Part shown: one piece after another, positions 1-7,076 of the stretch
How the letters are laid out: each line of letters opens with the position of its first letter
Position numbering within the stretch: the stretch's first letter is position 1
Source: JAWXBT01 sp964523015
GTDB lineage: Bacteria; Bdellovibrionota_C; UBA2361; J135
Direction of reading: 5' to 3'
NCBI GenBank assembly: GCA_964523015.1
Contig: CAZFXN010000055.1
Location: forward strand, 1-17,730
DNA: 17,730 nt
The notes under the pieces: model-generated
Told to the model about the DNA's origin: nothing
Databases searched by the model: none
The model's input: the letters and a program-made list of their open reading frames with translations, nothing else
Translations under genes and position numbers: made by a program

Positions 1-878
1 GGGGAAACTTCTCCTGAAAAAACATTCGGATTATATGCTGGTGTTGAGGCAAGGGCGAAAATTTCGCCAGTATTAGGATCCATGGCAACGACTGCACCTT
101 TTCTACCTTTAAGTGCCTCCTCCGCTGCTTTTTGAACACTAGAGTCGATAGAAAGATAGACATCGTTTCCCATTAGCTCTGATTCAAATGAGAACTCACT
201 AATTCGAGTCCCCATTGCATTAACTTCAATACGTTGAAGTCCACGTACGCCACGAAGCATCTCCTCTAAAGTAGACTCAAGTCCATATTGACCAACTAAC
301 TCCCCTTGTTGATACCCGCTATATTTTAGTTCTGGCAATTGATCCTTATTAATCTCTCTAATGTATCCTAAAAGATGGGCAGCTGATTCTCCTCCTACAT
401 AATCACGGGATGGGGTAGCATCAATAACGATGCCTGGTAGATCAAACTTATTCGCTGCTACTTTGGCTACGATATCTCTAGATACATCTTTTAATAAAAG
501 CTTCGGTTCAAATGGCCTTCTTTTTCTACTAAGATTTCCCTCTTGCTCGATCGTACCGACTGGCATCTCCAAGATTTCTTCTAATCGAGCTATTACTTTT
601 TTTTCATCAGGACAGTCTTCAGTTACTAAATCGATATTAAACGCGGGCCTATTTGCAACTAGGATCTCTCCATTACGATCGTAGATCATTCCACGAGGAG
701 CTTGCACATATACTGATCGTATTCTGTTATTCTCTGAAAGATTTCTAAAATAATCCCCTTTTACAATCTGAAGGTACCAAAGACGAAGAATAATTATAGA
801 AAATAATACTAGGGTAAGGACTGTGCATATCCCAACCCGTAAAGGGATGTTTAAATTTGGCTTGTCATAAATTGCCAT
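1..878 (-). CDS. mrdA: Penicillin-binding protein 2 (peptidoglycan transpeptidase), N-terminal part
   Basis: This is the elongasome transpeptidase that cross-links lateral-wall peptidoglycan together with RodA. About 292 codons are visible and the reading frame stays open to the window edge, so the C-terminal transpeptidase domain with the catalytic serine lies outside. The product starts MAIYDKPNLN, has one transmembrane anchor at about residues 12-30, then the class B PBP pedestal with QAPRGMIYDRNG near residue 55, SRDYVGGESAAHLLGYIRE, GLESTLEEMLRG and the AVVAMDPNTGEIFALAS strand that precedes the catalytic domain. The ATG lies 9 bases after the mreD stop, with only a weak ribosome site, so it is probably translated by coupling. 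Position after mreBCD is the standard order. Partial at its 3' end; identification is firm from motifs and context. Confidence 0.93.
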   Translation of the reverse strand, partial: MAIYDKPNLNIPLRVGICTVLTLVLFSIIILRLWYLQIVKGDYFRNLSENNRIRSVYVQAPRGMIYDRNGEILVANRPAFNIDLVTEDCPDEKKVIARLEEILEMPVGTIEQEGNLSRKRRPFEPKLLLKDVSRDIVAKVAANKFDLPGIVIDATPSRDYVGGESAAHLLGYIREINKDQLPELKYSGYQQGELVGQYGLESTLEEMLRGVRGLQRIEVNAMGTRISEFSFESELMGNDVYLSIDSSVQKAAEEALKGRKGAVVAMDPNTGEIFALASTPAYNPNVFSGEVS

Positions 879-887
879 ATTGCAGCT

Positions 888-1409
888 CTACTTTGACCAG
901 GCTTGATCATGAGTCCGACCCTGATCAGCTCTAACCAAAAATTTCTTAAGGTACTTAAATACTAACGGTGCTACGATCGCTGACACGATAGCTTCAAAAG
1001 GAGAATATCGAAGAAGCACACTCCAGAGTGATTCGGTTGGTATAAACTGTGATGTAATAACTGAAGCGATCGCATGATTAAGAAAAGATGCGACGAGAAC
1101 CACCATGGCTAAAGTAAAAGAGGATTCAACAAATAATCTCTTAGAAAAACTAGTGACAACAAAGTAAACAACAACTGCCGCCGAGGCATTAGGTCCTAAC
1201 AATAGATGAGAACCAAAAAGATCGTACTCAAGACCTAGCATAAAAGCAAAAAACGGACCGTCTAAACGATTCCTATAAAATGCTAAAAAGACAACAAGGA
1301 TCAAAACTAGATTTGGGACAGCATTAAATGGCAAAATAACCTTTAGAACAGATCCCTGAATAATTAATCCGGCTAGTCCAGCAAGTAAATATAGTATGAA
1401 TCCTTCCAT
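888..1409 (-). CDS. mreD: Rod shape-determining protein MreD
   Basis: An integral inner-membrane partner of MreC and MreB in the elongation complex. The 173-residue product is almost entirely hydrophobic, with about five predicted membrane segments, and carries the family's central GLEYDLFGSHLLLGPNA stretch, which corresponds to the conserved GLxxDxxxxxxLG region. Length is typical for MreD (about 160-175). Its ATG overlaps the mreC stop by one base (TAATG), a classic translational-coupling junction. The C-terminal tail after residue 155 is hydrophilic. Sequence conservation in this family is low, so the call rests on topology, that motif and the gene order. Confidence 0.9.
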   Translation of the reverse strand: MEGFILYLLAGLAGLIIQGSVLKVILPFNAVPNLVLILVVFLAFYRNRLDGPFFAFMLGLEYDLFGSHLLLGPNASAAVVVYFVVTSFSKRLFVESSFTLAMVVLVASFLNHAIASVITSQFIPTESLWSVLLRYSPFEAIVSAIVAPLVFKYLKKFLVRADQGRTHDQAWSK

Positions 1410-2296
1410 TACTTACCCTTCTCTTTTTCAACAACTCTCTCCACCGAGACTTCATCTTCTAAAGCTTTAATGCCAGCTTTAGATGTTATAACAAAAACAT
1501 TTTCTAACTTTAGAAATTCTACCGCCGGTTGAATCTCTATCCGATGAAAAAGTCGTCTAGCTGGTGGATCGATATCTGAAACAATCCCAAGAAAAAGCCC
1601 TTTAGGGTAAATACCATCAAGACCAGAAGTGATAATTCTATCTCCAATTTCCACATCTTCTTTCTCTAATACATAATTCAACCTGGCTAACCTACCTCCT
1701 AACCCCTCTAGAATTCCACGAGATCTGGTACGCTGAATAATAGAGTCAATGGCACTGGCATGATCACTTACTAAGAGAACTCTGGCACTTTTCCTTGACG
1801 ATGAAATTACATGGCCAACAACTCCCTTCCCCTCGATAACACTCATCCCTCTATTTACCCCATCTTCAAACCCCTTATCGATAGTGATAGACTGCACCCA
1901 ATTAGATGGATCGTACCCAATTATATTGGCAGCAACTCCTTCAACCTTACTCTCATTTGCTAACTGCATTAAAACACGAAGTCTTTCATTCTCCCCTTCA
2001 TATTCAAGCAATCTTGAATTTTCAGCCTCTAGAGCAGAGAGCCTAGCCCGAAGCTCAATATTCGCACGCTTAACATCAACTAACCAAAAATAATCAGCGA
2101 ACACTTCAGAAATGGTACGATCTATAACATCAACTAAACTCTGCACTGGAGTAACCACTTCAGAAACTATCCGGTTTCCAAACTGGGCCGTCTCAGGATT
2201 TCTAGCTGAATATGAACTAAGCAAAAGGCCTAGGAAAAAGAGTAGGACTGAATAACCGATCACCTTTGCAGGGTTATGAACTCCGAGCTGCGTCAT
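1409..2296 (-). CDS. mreC: Rod shape-determining protein MreC
   Basis: A periplasmic scaffold that links MreB/MreD to PBP2. Visible parts of the 295-residue product: a short cytoplasmic N-terminus, one membrane anchor at about residues 13-30, a coiled coil at about 70-112 (ANIELRARLSALEAENSRLLEYEGENERL), then the two beta-barrel domains with GVVGHVISSSRKSARVLLVSD and GDRIITSGLDGIYPKGLFLG, both MreC hallmarks. Length is normal. The ATG at 2296 has an A/T-rich leader with no Shine-Dalgarno. It is separated from mreB by 407 bases that hold a 276-bp mobile repeat, so mreC may now depend on read-through or on a promoter near the repeat. A TATTATATAGT stretch and a TTATACT stretch lie just upstream of it on the minus strand. 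Confidence 0.95.
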   Translation of the reverse strand: MTQLGVHNPAKVIGYSVLLFFLGLLLSSYSARNPETAQFGNRIVSEVVTPVQSLVDVIDRTISEVFADYFWLVDVKRANIELRARLSALEAENSRLLEYEGENERLRVLMQLANESKVEGVAANIIGYDPSNWVQSITIDKGFEDGVNRGMSVIEGKGVVGHVISSSRKSARVLLVSDHASAIDSIIQRTRSRGILEGLGGRLARLNYVLEKEDVEIGDRIITSGLDGIYPKGLFLGIVSDIDPPARRLFHRIEIQPAVEFLKLENVFVITSKAGIKALEDEVSVERVVEKEKGK

Positions 2297-2341
2297 AATA
2301 AAAATTAATTATGCTGAGTATAATGGGCTTACTATATAATA

Positions 2342-2617
2342 TATAGTAATTGTCAAAATGTTTGAGACAATTACTATAGTAGCCCCTTTAAGGGGCCCCC
2401 AAGCGAAGCTTGGGTGGGGAGGCTCTTTAGCACGAAGTGCAATAAGAGCCTAACATTGCTGACGCTAGCTAGCGTAGCGTCAGATTCAACATTAAGATAA
2501 ATAGCAGTTGTCATAAGTAAAAATGTAAAGCCGGTAGGCTTTTCAAGAAACTTTTGCAACAAACTGTATTAACTGACCCCTCACATTAGTGTCTCAATCT
2601 TTATGACAACTGCTATA
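2342..2617. mobile_element. MITE-like element, copy 1 (276 bp), between mreB and mreC
   Basis: Every base of 2342-2617 matches 12258-12533, and the match stops at both ends. The outer 27 bases at the two ends are imperfect inverted repeats (22 of 27 matching, by hand), each starting TATAG and ending GAGAC, so the element is bounded like a MITE with a TA target. Left module: TATAGTAATTGTC (2342-2354) pairs perfectly with 2366-2378. Middle: hairpins at 2382-2396, 2398-2414 (loop GAA), 2421-2450 (inner loop GAA) and 2459-2483. Right module: a 16-base arm at 2501-2516 pairs perfectly with 2601-2616 and encloses a small hairpin at 2528-2541. No credible gene is inside. The termini and TA target resemble Correia-type (IS630/mariner-mobilised) elements, which is inference. 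Confidence 0.85.
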
Positions 2618-2703
2618 GCATTATATCTTTTATAATGGATTTTACGCCACTCAATAATATACCGCGTGAATTAAATTGAATGTTACAAGAACTTTTGGAT
2701 AGC

Positions 2704-3741
2704 CTAGTGCTGAACAACTACGTCTCTATAAAGTTCCAATTGGTCAAGGACTCGACCGGACCCCATAACAACAGCAGCCAAGGGATCATCAGCAACGGTA
2801 ACTGGAAGACCGGTCTCCTCTGTAATAAGCCGATCTAAGTTTCTTAAGAGTGCCCCTCCGCCAGCTAACGTAATACCTCGATCAAGAATATCTGAGGCTA
2901 GCTCAGGAGGAGTTCTTTCTAATGCATTACGAACTGCTTCGACAATCTGATTAACCGGCTCTAAAAGAGCATCTCTAATCTCATCCTCAGTTACAATCAA
3001 TGTTTTCGGCACTCCCTGCACTAAATCACGACCCTTTACTTCGATAGATAAATTCTCCCCTGTTGGGCGAGCTGTACCAACAGCAACCTTAATTTGCTCA
3101 GCAGTTCGCTCCCCGATCAGGATATTATATCGTCGTTTAAGGTAGCTTAGGATCGCCTCATCCATCTTATCACCACCGACCCGAATGGATCGTGAGTAAA
3201 CAATTCCTTTAAGAGAGACAACTGCAACCTCTGTCGTCCCACCACCGATATCAACGATCATACTTCCGCAAGCTTCAGTGATCGGCAAACCAGCGCCAAT
3301 CGCAGCGGCCATTGGCTCCTCTATTAAATAGACTTCTCGCGCTCCAGCTGATTCAGCCGAACTAACAACAGCCCTCTTCTCAACTTCAGTAATCCCATGG
3401 GGAACACAGATAATAATTCTGGGCCTAACAAGCGCGCGTTTATTGTGAACTTTTTTTATAAAATATCGAAGCATCTCTTTTGTGACTTCAAAATCAGCGA
3501 TAACTCCATCTTTCATCGGTCGAATGGCAGTAATAGATCCAGGCGTACGTCCAAGCATATTTTTTGCTTCCGCTCCAACCGCAACCACCTTGCGACGACC
3601 GGATGGCGAAATCTGCACAGCCACAACTGAAGGCTCATTACAAACAATTCCCTGACCCTTAAAATAAATAAGAGTATTCGCTGTTCCTAAATCAATAGCG
3701 AGATCATTTGAGAATAGGCTCATCAGCGAATTAAAAATCAT
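2704..3741 (-). CDS. mreB: Rod shape-determining protein MreB, actin-like ATPase
   Basis: The bacterial actin homologue that forms membrane-bound filaments and positions the elongasome. The 345-residue product has all the actin-fold motifs: phosphate loop 1 IDLGTANTLIY at 17-27, SAGAREVYLIEEPMAAAIGAGLPI, phosphate loop 2 IVDIGGGTTEVAVVSLKGIVYS, the GERTAEQIK helix, and the adenosine motif GITLAGGGALL. Length is normal. An SNDLAIDLGT start resembles relatives, and an internal Met at residue 7 is an alternative start; neither ATG has a clear Shine-Dalgarno. The leader contains four 11-bp tandem repeats (3757-3800). It is the first gene of the mre operon but is separated from mreC by the inserted repeat. 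Confidence 0.97.
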   Translation of the reverse strand: MIFNSLMSLFSNDLAIDLGTANTLIYFKGQGIVCNEPSVVAVQISPSGRRKVVAVGAEAKNMLGRTPGSITAIRPMKDGVIADFEVTKEMLRYFIKKVHNKRALVRPRIIICVPHGITEVEKRAVVSSAESAGAREVYLIEEPMAAAIGAGLPITEACGSMIVDIGGGTTEVAVVSLKGIVYSRSIRVGGDKMDEAILSYLKRRYNILIGERTAEQIKVAVGTARPTGENLSIEVKGRDLVQGVPKTLIVTEDEIRDALLEPVNQIVEAVRNALERTPPELASDILDRGITLAGGGALLRNLDRLITEETGLPVTVADDPLAAVVMGSGRVLDQLELYRDVVVQH

Positions 3742-3756
3742 AGAGAATTGCTTTTT

Positions 3757-3800
3757 GGATCATAAGTGAATCATAAGTGAGTCATAAGTGAGTCATAAGT
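3757..3800. repeat. Four tandem 11-bp repeats in the mreB leader
   Basis: Four head-to-tail units, GGATCATAAGT, GAATCATAAGT, GAGTCATAAGT and GAGTCATAAGT, lie 15 bases upstream of the mreB ATG (in transcription order they read ACTTATGACTC). Eleven bases is close to one helical turn, so a protein could bind each unit on the same DNA face. It could equally be a slippage-prone spacer in the 5' leader. No function is shown by sequence alone. Confidence 0.85.
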
Positions 3801-3923
3801 AATGACAAACATTGGGAATGTACCCCACCATCAAACAAAAATGCAACAAGCAACTGCGGTAGCCCTGATACCAATAAACAATAAATAGGAATCTATAACC
3901 AAGTATATGTTTATGATAAAACA

Positions 3924-4262
3924 CTAGGAACTTGATAACTGTCTCTGTATCACTTCAGGAAAGTGTTGTAGGTCCTCCTCAGATGGAGCCACTTTAAGAT
4001 CCAACATCTGATCAACTAGGAATGCTATCTGATCATCTTGAGGGAGCATTCTATCTACAAAGATAACAGGAGTATCCTCATGGCGACAGAAGCCACTTGT
4101 AGCCTTCCAGCCATGTCCTCGTTTCAGCTCTTCACGACGAACTGAAACACCAGCCTTTTCCAAAATTGAAGAAAGTCCCTTAAATACAACTTCTTTAGTT
4201 ATATCTTTAGGGGGGAGTCCACTTCCTATCTTGCCTCTTTTCTTCTTAATTATTGCGACCAT
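3924..4262 (-). CDS. Small hypothetical protein (112 aa)
   Basis: I do not recognise the family with certainty. The 112-residue product begins with a basic stretch (KKKRGK), then a helical region with charged residues, then GWKATSGFCRHEDTPVIFVDRMLPQDDQIAFLVDQM, which looks like a compact conserved core (a Cys, a His and a VDR-hydrophobic-P motif). It has no signal peptide or membrane segment, so it is probably cytoplasmic. The ATG at 4262 has no obvious Shine-Dalgarno. It lies upstream of mreB on the same strand with a 182-base gap and is divergent from rplS. The gap and the mreB-proximal repeats suggest separate expression from mreB. Being real is supported by protein-like composition and by the lack of any competing frame. 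Confidence 0.72.
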   Translation of the reverse strand: MVAIIKKKRGKIGSGLPPKDITKEVVFKGLSSILEKAGVSVRREELKRGHGWKATSGFCRHEDTPVIFVDRMLPQDDQIAFLVDQMLDLKVAPSEEDLQHFPEVIQRQLSSS

Positions 4263-4351
4263 ACGTGAATTCTATACAAAATTAACTGTAAAATCACTAC
4301 GTTGTTTTTTGGGTTAAACTCTTGTTTATTTACAGTATTTTCTGTACCATC

Positions 4352-4417
4352 GCCGTCTTTGCAACGCAAGCTTCAGAGATGATCAGGTTAAGATCTGGTG
4401 AAAATCAGAGAGACGGC
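4352..4417. other. Possible structured segment in the divergent intergenic region
   Basis: The 330-base gap 4263-4592 holds this segment, then a promoter and 16-bp repeats. GCCGTCT at 4352-4358 pairs with AGACGGC at 4411-4417. Inside are a TTGC-AAC-GCAA hairpin and a CTG/CAG pairing, giving a possible multi-stem RNA in either direction. It matches no riboswitch class I can recall. It could be a small RNA, a leader of the minus-strand hypothetical gene, or chance. Confidence 0.25.
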
Positions 4418-4456
4418 CAATAAAGAACTGAAAGGCAACACAGTAATATCAGCTGG

Positions 4457-4484
4457 TTGACTTACTTTTAAACCGCATTAATAT
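4457..4484 (+). promoter_or_regulatory. Probable sigma-70-type promoter for rplS
   Basis: TTGACT (4457-4462) and TAATAT (4479-4484) are spaced by 16 bases. This is the best -35/-10 pair in the gap and points at rplS. Transcripts would carry the 16-bp repeat array in their leader of roughly 100 bases. Predicted by eye only. Confidence 0.5.
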
Positions 4485-4489
4485 GCTCA

Positions 4490-4569
4490 GCTCTGTTCTT
4501 TTATTGCTCTGTTCTTTTATTGCTCTGTTCTTTTATTGTTCTGTTCTTCTATTGCTCTGTAGCTTTATT
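4490..4569 (+). repeat. Five tandem 16-bp repeats in the rplS leader
   Basis: Five units of GCTCTGTTCTTTTATT run head to tail from 4490. The first three are identical, the fourth differs at two positions (GTTCTGTTCTTCTATT) and the fifth has diverged (GCTCTGTAGCTTTATT). The array ends 23 bases before the rplS ATG and is pyrimidine-rich, so in RNA it would be an unstructured U/C-rich leader. Copy number could vary by slippage. Confidence 0.9.
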
Positions 4570-4592
4570 GATTTAACTAACTGGATACTTTT

Positions 4593-5111
4593 ATGTCTAC
4601 CTCTTCAACGAACTCCCCATCAGCCTCCCCATCAGCCTCCCCATCAGCTATATTGAACAAGCTAAATGCTGAAATTAAAGCATCATCAACTAATGCTATT
4701 CCAAACTTCAGAACTGGCGACACTGTAAAAGTACATGCGAAAATTGTTGAAGGTCAAAAAGAGAGAATTCAGATTTTCGAAGGAATGGTAATTAAGCGTA
4801 GTAATAAAAACAGTGCAAATGGAACTTTTACAGTTAGAAAAATCTCTTTCAATGTTGGCGTAGAGAGAACTTTCTACCTATACAGTCCACGTATTGATAA
4901 AATTGAGGTAGTTTCAGTAGGACAGGTCAGAAGATCTCGATTGTTCTATCTCCGACCTCTTAGAGGAAAAGCTGCTAGAGTTAAGTCGACAATAGCGGAT
5001 CAATCAACCAACCTTCCAATATCAGAAGGGGACTCAAACGGGTCACGAGAAGAAGCTTCTAGTGGGAAGGAAGAAGCATCAGCAGAATCTACACAGGCAG
5101 CCCCGGCTTAA
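4593..5111 (+). CDS. rplS: 50S ribosomal protein L19 with extended termini
   Basis: L19 sits at the 30S-50S interface of the ribosome. The core at about residues 22-130 has the family signatures: FRTGDTVKVHAKIVEGQKERIQIFEG, FTVRKISFNVGVERTFYLYSP and RRSRLFYLRPLRGKAAR. The whole is 172 residues against a usual 110-120. The excess is an N-terminal Ser/Pro/Ala stretch with three SPSA repeats, encoded by a 12-bp repeat CCATCAGCCTCC at 4617-4649, and an acidic Ser/Glu/Ala-rich tail of about 40 residues. The ATG has a GGA ribosome site 8 bases upstream; an internal start just before the core is not obvious. It is not next to rpsP, rimM or trmD, its usual operon partners. Core identification is secure. 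Confidence 0.97.
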   Translation: MSTSSTNSPSASPSASPSAILNKLNAEIKASSTNAIPNFRTGDTVKVHAKIVEGQKERIQIFEGMVIKRSNKNSANGTFTVRKISFNVGVERTFYLYSPRIDKIEVVSVGQVRRSRLFYLRPLRGKAARVKSTIADQSTNLPISEGDSNGSREEASSGKEEASAESTQAAPA

Positions 5112-5449
5112 CCTAAGCTAATACGCTGGCTGTGGGTAGATTCAAATTTAAAATACGAATTTACCTATGACTGATATTTCCTTTTTAGATATACGTTTAC
5201 CTATCGAGTGAGTTCATTACAGATATAGTGGCTCTAGGCTGTTGGCCTACGGATTGCTTTGTTCAATGGTCTTAACCTGCTAAGTATTTTTATAAGATTT
5301 GGACCTATTTACCAGTCATTCTGGTTACGAATTTAATGAAATAGGGTGGCATGACATATGCATATATTATGCATTGGATGCTAGGGGCGCCCTCGTTATT
5401 TTTTTGATTTTTGTAGTTTAATTAGGTTGTTTAAGCAAAGGTAGAAAAT
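5112..5449. other. Gene-free gap between rplS and the propeller-like gene
   Basis: No convincing gene is seen here in either strand. Besides the weak post-rplS hairpin, it holds a stem TAGGC-TGTTG-GCCTA near 5239-5253 and a perfect inverted repeat ATGCATA-TAT-TATGCAT at 5358-5374, which has the size and symmetry of a regulator operator. Near 5391 AGGG-GCG-CCCT is followed by a T run, a weak terminator-like motif. No clear promoter for the downstream gene was found. Confidence 0.4.
5138..5176 (+). terminator. Weak hairpin after rplS, possible terminator
   Basis: GGTAGATTC and GAATTTACC form an imperfect A/T-rich stem about 25 bases after the rplS stop, with a TTTCCTTTTT stretch a little further on. 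The stem is weak and its distance to the T run is not ideal, so this is a tentative call. Confidence 0.25.
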
Positions 5450-5518
5450 ATGGTTTGTTTTAAAAAGAGTTTTATAGCCCTTGGCTTCTGCGCTGATCCC
5501 GGGGTTCGTCTCAAATAG
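5450..5518 (+). other. Frameshifted signal-peptide start of the downstream gene
   Basis: ATG at 5450 has a good ribosome site (AAGG at 5438-5441, 8 bases away) and encodes MVCFKKSFIAL before running into a TAG at 5516. That is the n-region and start of the h-region of a signal peptide. The following large frame is one base out of register. Removing one C from the CCC at 5478-5480 would join them into MVCFKKSFIALASALIPGF followed by VSNSYA and a cleavage site before LPVLVHF. This reads as one complete signal peptide, so the true gene probably starts here and has a one-base insertion or a sequencing error. Confidence 0.65.
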
Positions 5519-7076
5519 TTACGCATTACCAGTTCTTGTGCATTTTGAAACTGCTGAATCAAACACCAATTTTCGGTATGAAATGGCTCTTTCGAACACT
5601 TCACTCTATACCACTAACGCAGCAGCAACAGAGCAAAGTGCAATCTTACTTTCGCGTCATGCCAAAACATCACTTACTGGCATACCATTCAGTGAAAATT
5701 TAGATGCAGATGTACTGAGAACTAGAGTAAAGCTTGAGGCCTCCGGTGATGGATCGACCCTTGTTAGAGTTTCCGCGGTGCGCGAAACAAATGGCGAACC
5801 ACAACGTCAAGTTAGGGTCGAACTTTTAGATAAGCTAACTGGCGCAGTGCAAAGTTCTTATAATTTTCCATTTTCTATCTCTCCTCCAATCGGGTCTACC
5901 CAGGAGATGACACCATATGAACTTAAAGTCTCCGATGATGGCAGTCAGGTTGTGGCCTTTGTAGTTCGCGCCGGTACTACTGCAACTCTTGAGGTCGCAA
6001 AATTTAATGTTGTTGGTGGCGACCTAGTTCACCAATCATCAAGAAGCATTTCTCTAGGTGACTCTGCTACAAATGGTCTTTATTATGCGATTTCATCACA
6101 AAGCAAAGCGCTAATAGTCGCATCGATTAATAATGCTTGGAGCGCTTTTTTAATTAAGGATTATGACACTACAACCGCGGCCGAGATCTTAATGACCTCA
6201 GCGTCGGTTGTGGGTCTTTCAATCAATTCATCAGGCACGACTGCGGCAATATTAACAATGACTGGCATTCGTTTGTATCAAACATATCTTAGTTCACCTA
6301 CCGCATTACTTTGTACCGGATTACAAAGTGGGACAACATTTCCAAATAAAAGTGTATTTGATCCGATAAGCGGAAAAATTATAGTTGCGGTTAAGGATTA
6401 TCCATCATCATTGACCACAATTCATCGCCAATCTGATGTTGGATCATGTAATTTTACTCAGATCGATTCCTTTGTTAGGACTGGATCTTATCCTAATCAT
6501 CCTTCTAGATTATTGGCAGCGGATGATGGAACGATCGTCTTTTCACAGGTTGGAGATAGCGGTTTAAATAGTGCAGGGTCCGTGCCACAGATTGCAATTT
6601 ACTATTCTGATAATCGGCCTAGCGCAACTATTTTTAAAAGTAGACGTTCACCTTATGACATTGCATTGTCAAAAGATGGAAGAACACTCTGCTCGGCAAT
6701 GAAGGGCGCGCACTTTGAAGATCTATACAGTAGATTTTTCACAAATTGTTTTGATACTGGAAATAAAGATACCAGAGTGCTTGGGACCCCAATCCCTAGC
6801 GGCGCTATGACTCTTCAGTTTGCAACCCTCCCAGGTTCAATAGGTGGCGCTTTGAAGGCAACTTCATTGTTAGCAGTACCACTTGAGTTATCAATCGGAA
6901 CTCTTTTTGTACCAAGGCGTGAGTCAATCATTACGACTGGTCCAACTGTTCCAGCGACTGGCGTAGCGAGCGTTCAATTTACTATGCCATCCACGGGCGT
7001 TTCTGCATTTGTTCAGGGGGCGGAACTAGCACCGACTCAGCTTAGTGAGTCTTTCGTTAGAGTTGATCCGATGTAG
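5481..7076 (+). CDS. Exported beta-propeller-like hypothetical protein
   Basis: I do not recognise a named family. The continuous frame from TTG 5481 gives 531 residues. It lacks a proper start signal, and the intact product probably begins at ATG 5450 (see the frameshift entry), giving a secreted protein of about 541 residues. The body is Ser/Thr-rich and beta-strand-rich, with recurring blade-like motifs: VSDDGSQVVAFV, INSSGTTAAILT, FDPISGKIIVAV, AADDGTIVFSQV and LSKDGRTLCSAM. This pattern suggests a WD40- or YVTN-like propeller of five or more blades. Few cysteines are present, and no catalytic motif or surface anchor is apparent. It stands alone in an accessory stretch; an adhesive or binding role is possible but unproven. 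Confidence 0.75.
   Translation: MASALIPGFVSNSYALPVLVHFETAESNTNFRYEMALSNTSLYTTNAAATEQSAILLSRHAKTSLTGIPFSENLDADVLRTRVKLEASGDGSTLVRVSAVRETNGEPQRQVRVELLDKLTGAVQSSYNFPFSISPPIGSTQEMTPYELKVSDDGSQVVAFVVRAGTTATLEVAKFNVVGGDLVHQSSRSISLGDSATNGLYYAISSQSKALIVASINNAWSAFLIKDYDTTTAAEILMTSASVVGLSINSSGTTAAILTMTGIRLYQTYLSSPTALLCTGLQSGTTFPNKSVFDPISGKIIVAVKDYPSSLTTIHRQSDVGSCNFTQIDSFVRTGSYPNHPSRLLAADDGTIVFSQVGDSGLNSAGSVPQIAIYYSDNRPSATIFKSRRSPYDIALSKDGRTLCSAMKGAHFEDLYSRFFTNCFDTGNKDTRVLGTPIPSGAMTLQFATLPGSIGGALKATSLLAVPLELSIGTLFVPRRESIITTGPTVPATGVASVQFTMPSTGVSAFVQGAELAPTQLSESFVRVDPM

Noticed and set aside
430..684. Plus-strand frame of 84 codons opposite mrdA
   Set aside because: It lies antisense to a clear PBP2 coding frame and has no family features.
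2374..2562. A 62-codon frame inside the 276-bp element, repeated identically at 12290-12478
   Set aside because: It is present twice only because the DNA is duplicated. It crosses several hairpins, has no ribosome site and shows no recognisable domain.
2618..2703. Search for a promoter or terminator between the element and the mreB stop
   Set aside because: Only A/T-rich sequence without a convincing stem or hexamer pair.
3757..3800. 11-bp repeats considered as a CRISPR or plasmid iteron array
   Set aside because: There are no spacers between units, only four copies, and no replication or cas genes nearby.
3757..3806. Similarity of the mreB leader repeats (TCATAAGTAA) to the same ten bases inside the mobile element
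   Set aside because: Only ten bases match and no wider similarity surrounds them; probably chance in A/T-rich DNA.
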